Positions 1-9,832 are shown, numbered from the stretch's first letter. The stretch: 64,000 bases of DNA from Synaphobranchus kaupii (GCA_029718625.1 CM056379.1:65003626-65067625), one strand, 5' to 3'. Notes: generated by a model not told the origin, from the sequence alone. Program-made: numbers and translations.

Positions 1-532
1 GAGGAAAAAACTCCTCTGCAGAGCCAAACAATAAACACCCTAATGAAACGGGATAGCCAAGAAACTGGCGAAAATAAAGAAAGTAGAAAAGGCAAGAACA
101 GGAAAAAAACAAGGCACCTTCGGAACGTGACTATAACGCCCGATAACTGGTGAAATGAATGAAAATAAAATAAGACTCAAACTCTCAGAGACAAAGAGAG
201 TAGGAGAGGAAAAGACAAAAGAAAAGTAAGGGAACTGAAAAGCAATCCCCTGAGCTTCAGGCAATCTAAGGTCTACTGCCAAAAAACAAAAGAACAGATC
301 TTTTTAGGTAGACAGAGAAAAACAACTAAACCCTGACATTTGTATGAAAACGAAATTATCTCGAAGCGCCCGGAAGCAGAACTCAGGGGATTAAGTACCT
401 GGCGCCAGGTAAGCCAGGTGAAAAGAATAATTACCTGGGTTAAATAAAATCCCGCAACGGAATGCGGAAAATCCGATAGATCGGAAACGTGGATAGGTGT
501 GGAAAACGAGAAATAGGTAGGAGACCATGACA
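1..532 (-). repeat. Gypsy-family LTR, partial (runs off the left edge)
   Basis: A-rich, gene-free sequence whose right edge ends in CCATGACA directly before Tc1 sequence. The same terminal motif closes the LTRs ending at 26713 and 59831, and its reverse complement (TGTCATGG) opens the LTR at 37041. On the minus strand the block shares the stretch TCGGATTTTC followed by a TTCCGTT motif with the start of the 37041 LTR. I infer the U3 end of a minus-oriented LTR inserted in the left inverted repeat of the Tc1; the expected 5-bp duplication would be ATAAT at 533-537. The other end lies outside the window, so solo LTR and full element cannot be told apart. Small open frames here have no recognisable coding character. 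Confidence 0.6.
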
Positions 533-2053
533 ATAATGACAAAGTGAAAACAGATTTTTAGACATTTGTGCTAATTTATTAAAAATCTAAATGTAAAATA
601 TCATATGTACACAAGTGTGCACACCCTTTGATATGACACCCAAAAGTGAGCTGAGGTGCATTTTGTTTCCACTGATACTGCTTGAGATGTTTCTACAACT
701 TAATTGGAGTCCACCTGTGATAAATTCAATTGATTGGACATGATTGGGGATTGCCAACACCTGCCTATATAAGGTCCCACAGTTGACAGTGCATGTCAGA
801 GCAAACTCCAAGCCATGGGGTCAAAGGAATTATCTGCAGACCTCAGAAACAGGATTGTGTCAAGGCATAGATCTGGAGAAGGGTACGGAAAAATCTCTGC
901 AGCTTTACAGGTCCCAAAGAGCACAGTGGCCACCATCATTCGTAATTGGAAGAAGTTTGGAACCACCAAGAATCTTCCTAGACCTGGCCGCCCGGCCAAA
1001 CTGAGCAATCGGGGAAGACGGGCCTTGGCCAGGGAGGTGAGCAGGAACCCGAGGGTCACTCTGACAGAGCTCCAGCGTATCCTTGTGGAGATGGGAGAAC
1101 CTTTCAGAAGATCAACCATCCAGGCAGCACTCCACCAATCAGGCCTTTATGGTAGAGTGGCCAGACGGAAGCCCCTCCTTAGTAAAAGGCACATCACAGC
1201 CCGCTTGGAGTTTGCCAAAAGGCACCTAGAAGACTCTCAAACCATGAGAATTAAGATTCTCTGGTCTGATGAAACCAAAATGGAACTTTTTGGCCTGAAT
1301 ACCAAGCGTCACGTCTGGAGGAAACCAGGCACCGCTCATCACCTGGCTAATACTATCCCTACAGTGAAGCATGGCAGTGGCAGCATCATGATGTGGGGAT
1401 GTTTTTCAGCAGCGGGAACGGGGCGACTAGTCCTGATAGAGGGAAAGATGAATGCAGCTAAGTACACCGAGATCCTTGAAGAAAACCTGCTCCAGAGTGC
1501 TCTGGACCACAGACTGGGGCGAAGGTTTACCTTCCAACATGACAACGACCCGAAGCACACAGCCAAGAGAACAAAGGAGTGGCTTCGGAGAAAGTCTGTG
1601 CATGTCCTTGAGTGGCCCAGCCAGAGCCCAGACCTGAATCCAATTGAACATCTGTGGAAAGAGCTGAAAATGGCTGTGTACCAACGCTCTCCATCCAACC
1701 TGACGGAGCTTGCAAGGATATGCCAAGAGGAATTGGCAAAAATGTCCAGAAACAAGTGTGCCAAGCTTGTAGCTTCTTTCCCAAGATGCCTTGAAGCTGT
1801 AATCGCTGCCAAAGGTGCAGCAACCAAGTATTAGGCTAAGGGTGTGTACAGATATGTAACCCCTAAATAACCTATTTTTGTCAGTAAAATAAAATTGCAT
1901 ATTTTCTAAAAACCTGTTTTCACTTTGTCATTATTGGCTATTGTGTGTAGATGTTTGAGGCAAAAAATGAACTCAATCTATTGTAGTATAAGTCTGTAAC
2001 GTAATAAAACGTGGAGAAGGTGAAAGGGGTGGGGAGACTTTCCGGCTTGACTG
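533..2053 (+). mobile_element. Tc1/mariner element, left end cut by an LTR
   Basis: The element carries an intact transposase (815-1834) between inverted repeats. The right repeat runs to 2053, where the terminal CTG is followed by the target TA (2054-2055). On the left only the inner part survives: 536-562 is the inverse of 1905-1931 with one mismatch. The outer left repeat is missing because the LTR of 1-532 abuts it. Inner repeat copies sit near 605-630 and 1838-1857 (shared core TACACACCC or CACACCC), the IR/DR layout typical of fish Tc1 elements. The element lies inside the ERV integrase frame, which resumes at 2055. Without its left end it cannot transpose itself but could supply transposase. 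Confidence 0.9.
815..1834 (+). CDS. Tc1-family transposase, intact, 339 aa
   Basis: Cut-and-paste DNA transposase acting in the nucleus on its own inverted repeats. Residues 1-115 hold the paired-like bipartite DNA-binding region (two helix-turn-helix parts, with the GRPxK hook around 57-62). The DDE catalytic domain follows: D152 in WSDET, D243 in QHDNDPKHT and E278 in DLNPIEHLW, exactly 34 residues between the last two (DD34E). The glycine-rich box (KHGSGSIMMWGCFSA) is at about 185-199. Length matches the roughly 340 aa of active fish Tc1 transposases and there is no stop or frameshift. The ATG at 815 is the first in frame and fits the family N-terminus. Since the left end of the element is gone, the enzyme could act only in trans. 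Function in vivo is inferred. Confidence 0.93.
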   Translation: MGSKELSADLRNRIVSRHRSGEGYGKISAALQVPKSTVATIIRNWKKFGTTKNLPRPGRPAKLSNRGRRALAREVSRNPRVTLTELQRILVEMGEPFRRSTIQAALHQSGLYGRVARRKPLLSKRHITARLEFAKRHLEDSQTMRIKILWSDETKMELFGLNTKRHVWRKPGTAHHLANTIPTVKHGSGSIMMWGCFSAAGTGRLVLIEGKMNAAKYTEILEENLLQSALDHRLGRRFTFQHDNDPKHTAKRTKEWLRRKSVHVLEWPSQSPDLNPIEHLWKELKMAVYQRSPSNLTELARICQEELAKMSRNKCAKLVASFPRCLEAVIAAKGAATKY

Positions 2054-2054
2054 T

Positions 2055-3145
2055 ATGTTGGTAATAATAGACAGATTCAGCAGATGGGTGGAAGCAGTGC
2101 CATCTAAGGACCAGGGGATGGGAACAATAGTGAAATTTCTGGTTAATGAAGTAATCCCCAGATGTGGCATACCTGTGATAATAAGCTCAGACAATGGACC
2201 TGCATTTGTGGGCAATGTTATAAAGCAGGTAATGCAGGCTTTGAGAATAAGACAGAGATTTGGATGTGTATATCATCCCCAGTCACAGGGAATGGTAGAA
2301 CGCATCAATGGAACATTGAAAGCTAAAATAAACAAGATCAGTCGAGACACAGGGTTAAATTGGATTGATGCATTACCATTGGCATTAATGAAATACAGGA
2401 TGCAGCAGAACAGGATTACTCATCTTAGCCCACATGAGATGTTAACAGGAAGAACAATGCCAGTACCCAAGATAAGGGGGCCCTCAGGGGGTCCAACTTT
2501 AGAGGTATTAGAATTAGAGCTAAGAGAGTATATGAAACAACTAATCACTATACATCAGACTATATTCGAACAGGAAAGAGCTAACGAACAAGACAATCCA
2601 GAAGAAGGGCACCACTTGAGGCCTGGTGAACTGGTCAATGTCAGGAAATTCCGGAGACGATGGAACGAGCAAAGGAGAGAGGGTCCATTCCGGATCACCA
2701 GAACGTCACCAACAGCTCTACAAGTAGAGGGCAGTAACTTGTGGTATCATTTAAACCATTGTACAAGAGCCGTAGGAGGAGAACAGGAAGATGAGCAAGG
2801 TGAGGCTCAGGAAGGTGATAATAGGCAATGGATAAGGAGGGGGCAGAATCCAACATACAACAGAGTGAGGTTAGGGAAATGCGGGACAGAGATGAACAGC
2901 CTGGGCCTAGTGGGATTTCTACTGTACCTCAACTGGCTAGCAGCTCTGTTACTGACAGGGGCCCCAACAGTGAGCTCAGAGGAAATGGTAGTGGGAGGGG
3001 AGCTAGACTTGAGCAGCCTGAATTGGACAGAACTGATGGAGGAACTGAAAGAGGAGTTGGGGGTAGGGGGGCTGGATTTGAACGGACTGAATCTGACACA
3101 GCTGATAGAGATACTGGGTTTGGCCAACTGGACTTTAGAGACTTG
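2055..3145 (+). pseudogene. ERV integrase C-terminal half, frame running on into the env leader
   Basis: Retroviral integrase joins viral DNA to host DNA. Visible here: the catalytic D46 (SSDNGPAF) and E82 (MVERINGTLK), a DX35E spacing, and a C-terminal GPF module (GPFRITRTSPTALQVEG, residues 210-226). The first catalytic Asp and the HHCC zinc domain lie upstream and are cut off by the Tc1. There is no stop after the integrase: the same frame continues through an acidic linker to an ATG at 2892 followed by a hydrophobic stretch (residues about 282-301), a likely env signal or leader segment. The frame is then interrupted at 3146 by the inserted transposon. A second frame (2828-3145) is also open and is proline/acid-rich; I cannot say whether it is used. 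Confidence 0.85.
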
Positions 3146-6056
3146 GGGCCCTATCTTACACCCGGCGCAAAGTGGCGCTAACCCAAACGCAAGTGTCTTT
3201 GCTATCTTACACCCGGCGCATGGTTCATAATAACGCCTTGCGTTCACGTCCTTTAACTACCATGTATTCTTGCGCCCATTACAAGTGAACTGAGCGTGTT
3301 GGTCTTAAGACGAGGAGTGGCCAGGATTCTTTCTGGTGTATTGCTATCTTGAGCCAACAGAAAGCGCTTGCGCTAGAACCACCACAAACCTGGTCTAAAG
3401 TCATGTCGCAGTTGTTTACATGTTATTTTAACGGCGCATATAAGTGCGTCTACATAGGCGTGTGCACAACGCGCGTAGCCTACCATCCTGTCTGTTACAC
3501 ACAGGGCGCGCACAAGCATGACTAAAATATCTAGATCACAAGGCGAAATATTATTATTGTGTAGGCCAGTTGCGTGCACAGACATTTTGGGGGGCAGGTG
3601 CTCAAGTAAAAAAAAGGGCACCCCTCTCTTATTTATTGAAAAAAATAACGTTACAGTGGCACATCTTGTACTTACTTACATATTTATTTATTTCAATACC
3701 CATACACTCATGCAGATGTCTAATACTCAACAGGTTTCTACAAAATTACTGTATCAATTCACACAGAGACGAATAAGACTGCTTGGTGAGAGAGTGCATT
3801 TCAACAGTAAGCCTCACCAGACTGTAGCCAGTCAGTGGCCCTCAGTTTCCCTCGCCAAAATTTAGCGTAACAAAATAGCGTTATTTACCCCCCTTCCCGA
3901 CAAGCTACCGTGACAGGGATGGATGCCTTAGGTCTTCAGGTTTCATTTATTGGATTTTCAGTCTAGCTTTAAAAATGAGCCCTCTACAGCCTCTGAGAGT
4001 AATGTCGGGCGCGGGAGTAATGTCCGCACGCGCGGAGTTTAAGAGGGCAGGTGGCCTACTTCGAGGCTGACTGCTGCTGTATTTAAATGTTTTAATAGTG
4101 GTCTAATTTCACAACAGTGACAAACAATGCCAAGTTAGTTTGGCGACTGGCTTAGAGCAAACATTATCGTTACGTTACCTGGCTGGCTGTCATGTCAAGT
4201 GGATGCTGCTGCAGGGCATTCAGTTTGTGTGGCAGCTGCGTCAACAAGAAAGTCGAAAAGGGAGGGGCGGGGGGGGGGGGGGGGGGGGGGGGCTCGTGAG
4301 GTGCGGTCTCGCAGAATTACAACTCAAATGCAATTTTCGGGCATTATTACACGCTCTTAATTGAGAATTGATGCCATGGGCCACATTAAAAAACTGAAAT
4401 ATAAAATTAGAAAAAGAAATGAACAAAAAATGTCTTTCAAAAAGGGCACTTATCTGGTCAGAGGGCAAAAGGGCACTTGAGCACTACCTGAGGTCTATCT
4501 GTGCACGTCCCTGGTGTAGGCTATGTCAAAAATGCATAATAATAAAAGGTTCCATAGGTCCACATACCTTTCCCTCAGCGAAGGGAAACGATGCCACATT
4601 ACATTGCTCTCAGCCCACTCCATCAACATCCAGGCGATGTGCGATGGTACGGGACAATGGCCATCCGTTAAAAAGGAGCTGATAACACCTATATCAAGCC
4701 TAATGCGCAAATTGTCATTTACACCTAATGCGTGAATTGTCATTCCATGGAAAACTCGCGCACTGCAATAGACGGACATTTGAGTTTTGAAAATGCGCTT
4801 CAGATGTCATTACAATACAGGTCTGTTTATCTAGGAATACAGCCTGTAAGTAAATAGAATGGTTTGTGACTGAAAAAAGTTTAAAACTTGTCCAGTGAAT
4901 ATTGCTTTTATTGTTTTTCAAATAGCCTAGGCTACAGCGGATTCGCTATGCATAAGGTTTTTTTCGATAGCCTATGGTTAAAAAACAGAGATAAATGTCA
5001 TCATGTTAACTGAACTTGTAACCTTAGTTATTCTTCGTCCTTCATATTTTTAAAATTACAGTGAAAAGGTTTCCATACCCTCAGCTTATTAAAACCCCGT
5101 TGATTTCACCTGTTATTCCATAACTGAACAAAATATTTTAAAGAGAACTAAGCGTCTAATTAGAAACTAAAACAAATTTGCAGCAGGTTCCAATTAATTC
5201 ACAATTAATTTCAATACCATTATCTTCATGTGCGCTTTACAGGAGCAGGTCTGTTTCCCCTGCTGTAAATCGCACTTTTAACGGTCTTCCTGGGAAAGTG
5301 GATTGTTTTAAAGCATTACGCTACCAGTAAAACTGGTTGGTCACATTTCCATAAGCAGGACATTATAAAAGAAGGGAAAATATGCCTGAACCTATGGGTT
5401 GCCAACCTGACAGCTTTATTGCATTTGTTGTCATCATTAAGGCAAAATAACGTTATTTATTTTATTAATCAAAATTAGAATGCAGGTAATGAACTTCGGA
5501 TTAAGCTTGAACATGAGTTCATTGCTTCATTGCCTAATCAAACGAAATTCGTTAAACAAGCAGGCTAATTTGGCGTTTTCTAAGGTGAGACGGAAGCCAT
5601 TGGTAGCTTATTCTCAGCTGTTGCAGGTGCCTTTAACTAAATTTAACCGCATATATTTTGTAGAATAACAGCACTGTCGGGAATTACCGGGAACTCATAA
5701 TGGTTTGTCCGAATAATATTTATCATAGGCTACTATTGATCCATATAGCCTATTCCTTGATCGCACTAAACACGCACGAGCATGTCTGTTTCGCCATCAT
5801 ATAAGCAATCCGCCAAGGTGGAAAAGCAGGCTTTTAAAGGGAATGGGATATGACATTTTGATTGGTTTATTGCATGTCATGCCCAAGACACACCTATAAT
5901 TAATGAAGAGACTAGGTTCAGCCCACTTGCACGCTGCGCCGTGCTTAGCGCCTAAAAAACACGCCGTTAAAATAGCAAAAATGGACTTGGACACGCCCTA
6001 AATGGACTTTACGCCATGCGCTTAGACCAAGCGCCAAGATCGCCAAGATAGGGCCC
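3146..6056. mobile_element. Non-autonomous DNA transposon, GGGCCC termini, 2.9 kb (copy 1)
   Basis: Begins GGGCCCTATCTTACACCC and ends GATAGGGCCC in inverted orientation, flanked on both sides by TTG (3143-3145 and 6057-6059), a candidate 3-bp target duplication as made by PIF/Harbinger elements. The interior has no transposase. Related sequence, inverted, occurs at 36978-38905 and 39030-40729, so this is a dispersed family. The left terminal region repeats its own first bases (a second TATCTTACACCCGGCGCA at about 3203). Superfamily assignment rests only on the 3-bp duplication and is tentative. It interrupts the env leader of the ERV. Confidence 0.75.
4269..4292 (+). repeat. Poly-G run of 24
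   Basis: Twenty-four consecutive G, preceded by GGAGGGGC. Such runs are length-unstable and error-prone in assembly, so the true length is uncertain. It lies within copy 1 of the GGGCCC-ended transposon. Confidence 0.95.
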
Positions 6057-6060
6057 TTGG

Positions 6061-7920
6061 TCACCCTGGAATTGGGAGACCTCTACCCCACAGACGGAGA
6101 CAGTAGGCCCAGAAACGAAACCGACAGACCTGTTACCCCCAGAGACGAAATTGACACAGAAGACTCTGACTAAAAGTCCAGCACTATTAGAACTAAGAGA
6201 AGAAGGTAGTGGTGATCTGACAAGTATAAATGAGACAATGAAACCCGAGAACAAAAGTGAATCTGATGTAAATCCGGAAAAAACCAGAACAAGATGGCCC
6301 ATATTTGGAATAGTATTTGTAATGACAGGGTTAGGATTAGTGTGCCTGTTAGGATTACTAACAGACATAGAGGATGAACACAAGCGAGGACAGATAGCAG
6401 GAGTTATACTGGCCTTCATAGTGGTAGTGTTAGTAGGATCTTTTATAATGTTTATAATGTCAGAAGATCAAGTGGCGGTAGAGCCATCAAAAAAGATCCA
6501 GAAAAGAGAACTCGAATCAGTAGATCCTGCTAGACTCCACTCTCTAAAGCGAGCGAAAGAATACAGGTGGTGGAAATGGGCAAACTATACAGCAAAGTTG
6601 CAGACTACAGAAAATTGTGTAGTATGTGCTGAAGCACAACCCATATATACGGCGCTCCCTAACCCGTATAATTATGTGTGGTGTGCGCAATATCACCGCA
6701 ACATAACAAATGCATATAAAATGACGCAGTGTCCCATACAATGCTTAGATAGGTTAGGATCCTCACGGGGACATTACCCTCATACAGAGTGTAGTATGTG
6801 GGGCCTGTTCCTAGGGAAAAACGGAGCCCAGATAAATTTAAAGCATGTTAAATTGTTGAATACCTCCTATGAGTGTTATAAGGTAGAAAATGGAACCGTA
6901 CCAATGGGAGAATTTGAAGGGAAATGTCACTTAACATGGACATGTAATGCTAGGGACCCAACACAATTAGCGCAACATGAACCAGAATTGAACGTTACCG
7001 CAGTACTACCGAACTGTAACCATATAATACATGCGGATCGGAAAGTAGCAGATATGTTCTGGATGTGCGGAGGAGGGATATATAATGTGTTGCCGTGCAA
7101 TTGGACAGGGACATGTGCTAGAATAATGCTAATGGACCCGGTAATGGTAATGTTCCCTAAAACAGCCCAGAGAGTAAAGAGAAGTTATGAGCCTGATCCA
7201 CGAGTATGGATAGATGTCATAGGACAGCCCAGGGGAATTCCAAATGAGTACAAGGCCAGAAATGAGATTGCAGCCGGATTTGAGTCAGTTCTTCTATGGG
7301 TAAGCCCTACTAAAAATGCGGAATGGATAAATTACATATATTACAATCAGCAGAGATTTATTAACTATACGGAAGATGCGATGACTGCATTAGGAGAGCA
7401 GCTATCTGCTACAAGCAGGATGACTGGACAAAACAGACAGGCATTGGACTGGGTACTGTCAGAGAGAGGTGGAGTGTGCATTCTTTCCGGGGACCACTGT
7501 TGTACTTTCATCCCAAATAATACTTCACCTAATGGAACATTCACAAAGGCTATGATAAAACTCAAGGGACTGAGACAGGAAGTGACAGACAATGCAGGAT
7601 TTGGACATGAGATCTGGGACTGGTTGCACAATTACCTTGGAAAATGGGGAGCATGGTTTGCAAAGGCAGTTGCCATAATTGTGGTAACACTGATGTGTGT
7701 GGCGATACTGCTGTGTTGTTTGTTACCTGTTCTGAGATCTTTTCTCACCAGAATTGTGGGAGCATATCCGCTGGTTATAAAAGTGAGCGAGGCAGCGGAA
7801 CAGCATCGTCTGGGGCTCATAAAACAACAGAAAGTGAACACTGAAGTGACCACAGTCCAGCTGACAAAATATGAAAATCTGCAAACCCCGACGTATGAAC
7901 AACCTGACTACTATGGGTAG
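6061..7920 (+). CDS. env: ERV envelope (Env), main part, open to its stop
   Basis: Retroviral surface/transmembrane glycoprotein. The frame is open for 620 codons from the right edge of the inserted transposon to the TAG at 7918; there is no ATG at its start because the leader lies before 3146. Counting from the TTG codon at 6151: two hydrophobic segments (about 49-70 and 82-103), a CXXC motif in SU (CVVC, 156-159), many N-glycosylation sites, a furin-type site RVKR (341-344), a CX6CC motif (C443, C450, C451) preceded by the leucine/glycine-rich segment usual for class I TM subunits, a membrane anchor (about 505-527) and a tail of some 60 residues with tyrosine motifs. Two hydrophobic segments ahead of SU are unusual. 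The SU-TM part shows no stop or frameshift, but without its start and with a transposon inside the gene it is not expressible as normal Env. Confidence 0.88.
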   Translation, partial: SPWNWETSTPQTETVGPETKPTDLLPPETKLTQKTLTKSPALLELREEGSGDLTSINETMKPENKSESDVNPEKTRTRWPIFGIVFVMTGLGLVCLLGLLTDIEDEHKRGQIAGVILAFIVVVLVGSFIMFIMSEDQVAVEPSKKIQKRELESVDPARLHSLKRAKEYRWWKWANYTAKLQTTENCVVCAEAQPIYTALPNPYNYVWCAQYHRNITNAYKMTQCPIQCLDRLGSSRGHYPHTECSMWGLFLGKNGAQINLKHVKLLNTSYECYKVENGTVPMGEFEGKCHLTWTCNARDPTQLAQHEPELNVTAVLPNCNHIIHADRKVADMFWMCGGGIYNVLPCNWTGTCARIMLMDPVMVMFPKTAQRVKRSYEPDPRVWIDVIGQPRGIPNEYKARNEIAAGFESVLLWVSPTKNAEWINYIYYNQQRFINYTEDAMTALGEQLSATSRMTGQNRQALDWVLSERGGVCILSGDHCCTFIPNNTSPNGTFTKAMIKLKGLRQEVTDNAGFGHEIWDWLHNYLGKWGAWFAKAVAIIVVTLMCVAILLCCLLPVLRSFLTRIVGAYPLVIKVSEAAEQHRLGLIKQQKVNTEVTTVQLTKYENLQTPTYEQPDYYG

Positions 7921-8145
7921 AACGTAAGAGGTGTAAGAGAGGTGCAATCTTTTTCTCCTTCCTAGACAACAGTGGGAGGTTTTTTGGTTGTGCATCTCAG
8001 GGACTTTTTAGTCACTTCTGGAGCAGGCAAACAGAAAGCTGTAGTTAGAAGTAGATAAATTAGGAAACTGCGCTGTATAGCAGAATATATACTTAGTTTA
8101 AATGCTTCTGGAGACCTGCCCCAGACATGGCTGAAGATGAATTAA

Positions 8146-8682
8146 ATGAGTGTGTTTATGGGACAAAAGGATGTAAAAAAAGCCCTTTTAGTTGCGACAA
8201 AGTCAATATTCTTCTGGTGGCCAAAGTGTGCTGAGGAGAGAGCACGGCGTATGTCAAGGGACATTGAGCTAATCTTACCCTTTAAAGGAGCGTGGCAGCG
8301 GTGGGATTCGAACCCACTGTTGTCAAGCTGGGAACAAGGTAAACCTGAGATCCAGTTGAAGTGTGTAAAGATCACAGTACATAGCAATAGAGAGACCCTA
8401 GGACTTAGGGGTATTTCAGTAAAAGAAGTACAGTTTATGGCCAGAGCTTGGTTAGGGATTGTCATCGACGGCCACTGCCATACTGAGTTCTCTATGAACA
8501 CAAAAGCAGTGTTTCTCAGTGTTATGTTAGGATCTGATATTTTGTTCACAACTAGACCTGCAGTCTGCAGTTTTTACAATACACATGCCCCCATGCGATT
8601 GAGAACTAGAATATCCGGCCGTGTGAAAACATATGGCGGATGGGTCACCTCTGAGGTGTACAAAGTAAAGACAGGAAGATGA
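8146..8682 (+). CDS. Post-env ORF A of the ERV, 178 aa, function unknown
   Basis: Uninterrupted ORF between env and the 3' LTR, with an ATG at 8146 that follows the env stop by 225 bp. No family is recognised. The protein is basic in its first 50 residues, has a Trp-rich centre and contains a KEVQF block at about residues 92-96. The same block with similar surroundings, and a C-terminal VYK motif, recurs in the next ORF (8743-9612), so the two look like paralogues from a tandem duplication. Retroviruses with genes in this position (spuma- and epsilonretroviruses) use them for transactivation or cell-cycle control; that is analogy only. A 25-bp tRNA-Leu-like stretch (8293-8317) is part of the reading frame. 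Confidence 0.6.
   Translation: MSVFMGQKDVKKALLVATKSIFFWWPKCAEERARRMSRDIELILPFKGAWQRWDSNPLLSSWEQGKPEIQLKCVKITVHSNRETLGLRGISVKEVQFMARAWLGIVIDGHCHTEFSMNTKAVFLSVMLGSDILFTTRPAVCSFYNTHAPMRLRTRISGRVKTYGGWVTSEVYKVKTGR
8293..8317 (-). other. 25-bp match to the 3' end of tRNA-Leu, minus strand
   Basis: Read on the minus strand this is the T-arm and 3' acceptor strand of a cytosolic tRNA-Leu ending in the discriminator A, without CCA. The match ends abruptly on both sides and no D-arm, anticodon arm or 5' acceptor strand follows, so it is not a tRNA gene. It could be a damaged primer-binding site (the expected TGG before the match is GCG) or a captured tRNA piece. Confidence 0.55.
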
Positions 8683-8742
8683 CACATAAATACAGGGGGG
8701 GGGGCCGTTCAATGCCCATTCGACTGTAGGTGTGGTGGAGTA

Positions 8743-9612
8743 ATGCGTTATCGTAATCTATTTTTAGCACCACTATATGCAAAGCACCCTGAATTTATTA
8801 AAGCAGATTGGATAATAGATGACCCAGTACTAGTGCGGCTATTCATACGAAGATCTTGGGGTAAGGAACCCTGTCTCGTAAATATTTGTAAACGCATTAG
8901 ACGAACACGAACATTTTGCCTTGGAGTACTTACATATAAGGAAGTACAGTTTTGGTTTGAGGCCACAATACAGGTACCTCCCAGCAGGTATCAATCAATC
9001 AATCAATATTTATTTATATAGCGCATTTCACAACAAGTTGTCACAATGCACTTGACAGCAAAACAGCAAAACCCAGCCTAAACTCCCCACAAGAGCAAGC
9101 CAAAGGCAACAGTGGCAAGGAAAAACTCCCTGGTGTAACTAGGAAGAAACCTTGGAAGGAACCAGACTCAATGGGGGAACCCATCCTCCTCTGGTCGGCT
9201 CAGGGTCTAGGGCTTAAGGACCAACATGGTCAAAACAGCCAATGTCCATGATAATACAATTTGCAGCAGCTAGATGACAGTCCAGATGTGGCGGCAGTGA
9301 TGGTGGGGAACCGGGCGCCGATGGCGGCGGGAGCAGCTGGCAGCGGTGGTAAGGAGGGAGGGGCAAGCGGCAACGGACAGGAAGCCGGACAGCAACTCTC
9401 GAGATGCGAGGCATAAGCCCCACCGGCAGAATGGTAGGTGGTCAAAGCCAGCACTTAAAACAGTAAACTGCTTAACATTGCGTTATTCCATCATGTATTT
9501 GACAAACTCCGGTGATGAGCTTTGGGCAAGCTCTCCGGGTTTGCGCGCCCTGGATAAAACTTGGGACACCGGAAAAGTGTACAAGTACACTTCCCCTTAT
9601 GATAATCAGTAA
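8743..9612 (+). pseudogene. Post-env ORF B of the ERV, split by a LINE tail
   Basis: The first part runs from the ATG at 8743 to about 8990 and ends where a LINE 3' tail begins. Beyond that insertion an open frame (about 9431-9612) continues with ERV-like composition and stops at TAA. The first part carries a YKEVQF block (around residues 65-70) like ORF A and the second part a KVYKY motif near its end like EVYK of ORF A, so the split gene appears to be a paralogue of ORF A. About 40 bp after the stop is a pyrimidine-rich stretch ending in CAG (near 9655), a possible splice acceptor. No function is recognised. The joining is inferred from position and similarity. Confidence 0.5.
8991..9430 (-). 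mobile_element. LINE 3' tail (L2/CR1-like), minus orientation
   Basis: Starts with a TCAA tandem repeat followed by a TTTATTTATATAGCGC motif, which is the reverse of the usual end of fish L2/CR1-type LINEs (short tandem tail after a TATAAATAAA-like motif). The rest is the non-coding 3' region (with GCAAGGAAAAACTCCC at about 9116-9131) common in fish LINE-derived repeats. No coding part is present, so it is a 5'-truncated insertion. Right edge approximate; a short AGGT occurs on both sides. It splits post-env ORF B. Confidence 0.65.
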
Positions 9613-9832
9613 AATATAATCAGAATGTTAATCATATTATTTTATACTCTTTCAGGAGCTGTGGGTGCTGTGCTGGAGGGGCATCCAATGACAGTGACTG
9701 CATCAGAGAGAAACGGAAGGCAGAGTGGTACTACTGCCTTTGTGACTGAGTGTGGGCGCCTTGGCTGACCAGCTGGCTGGCATCCCGGCAAGACTAACTA
9801 ACCACACGAATACCTCAAACATATTATACATA

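Noticed and set aside
1339..1827. 162-codon minus-strand ORF
   Set aside because: Lies antisense to the transposase at 815-1834 and has no family features.
536..1931. Complete Tc1 element bounded by ATGACAAAGTG repeats and TA
   Set aside because: These repeats are the inner part of the inverted repeat. Typical Tc1 right-end sequence continues to 2053, and the left outer part is cut by the LTR ending CCATGACA.
8293..8317. tRNA-Leu gene
   Set aside because: Only the 3' 25 bases match; the other arms of the cloverleaf are absent.
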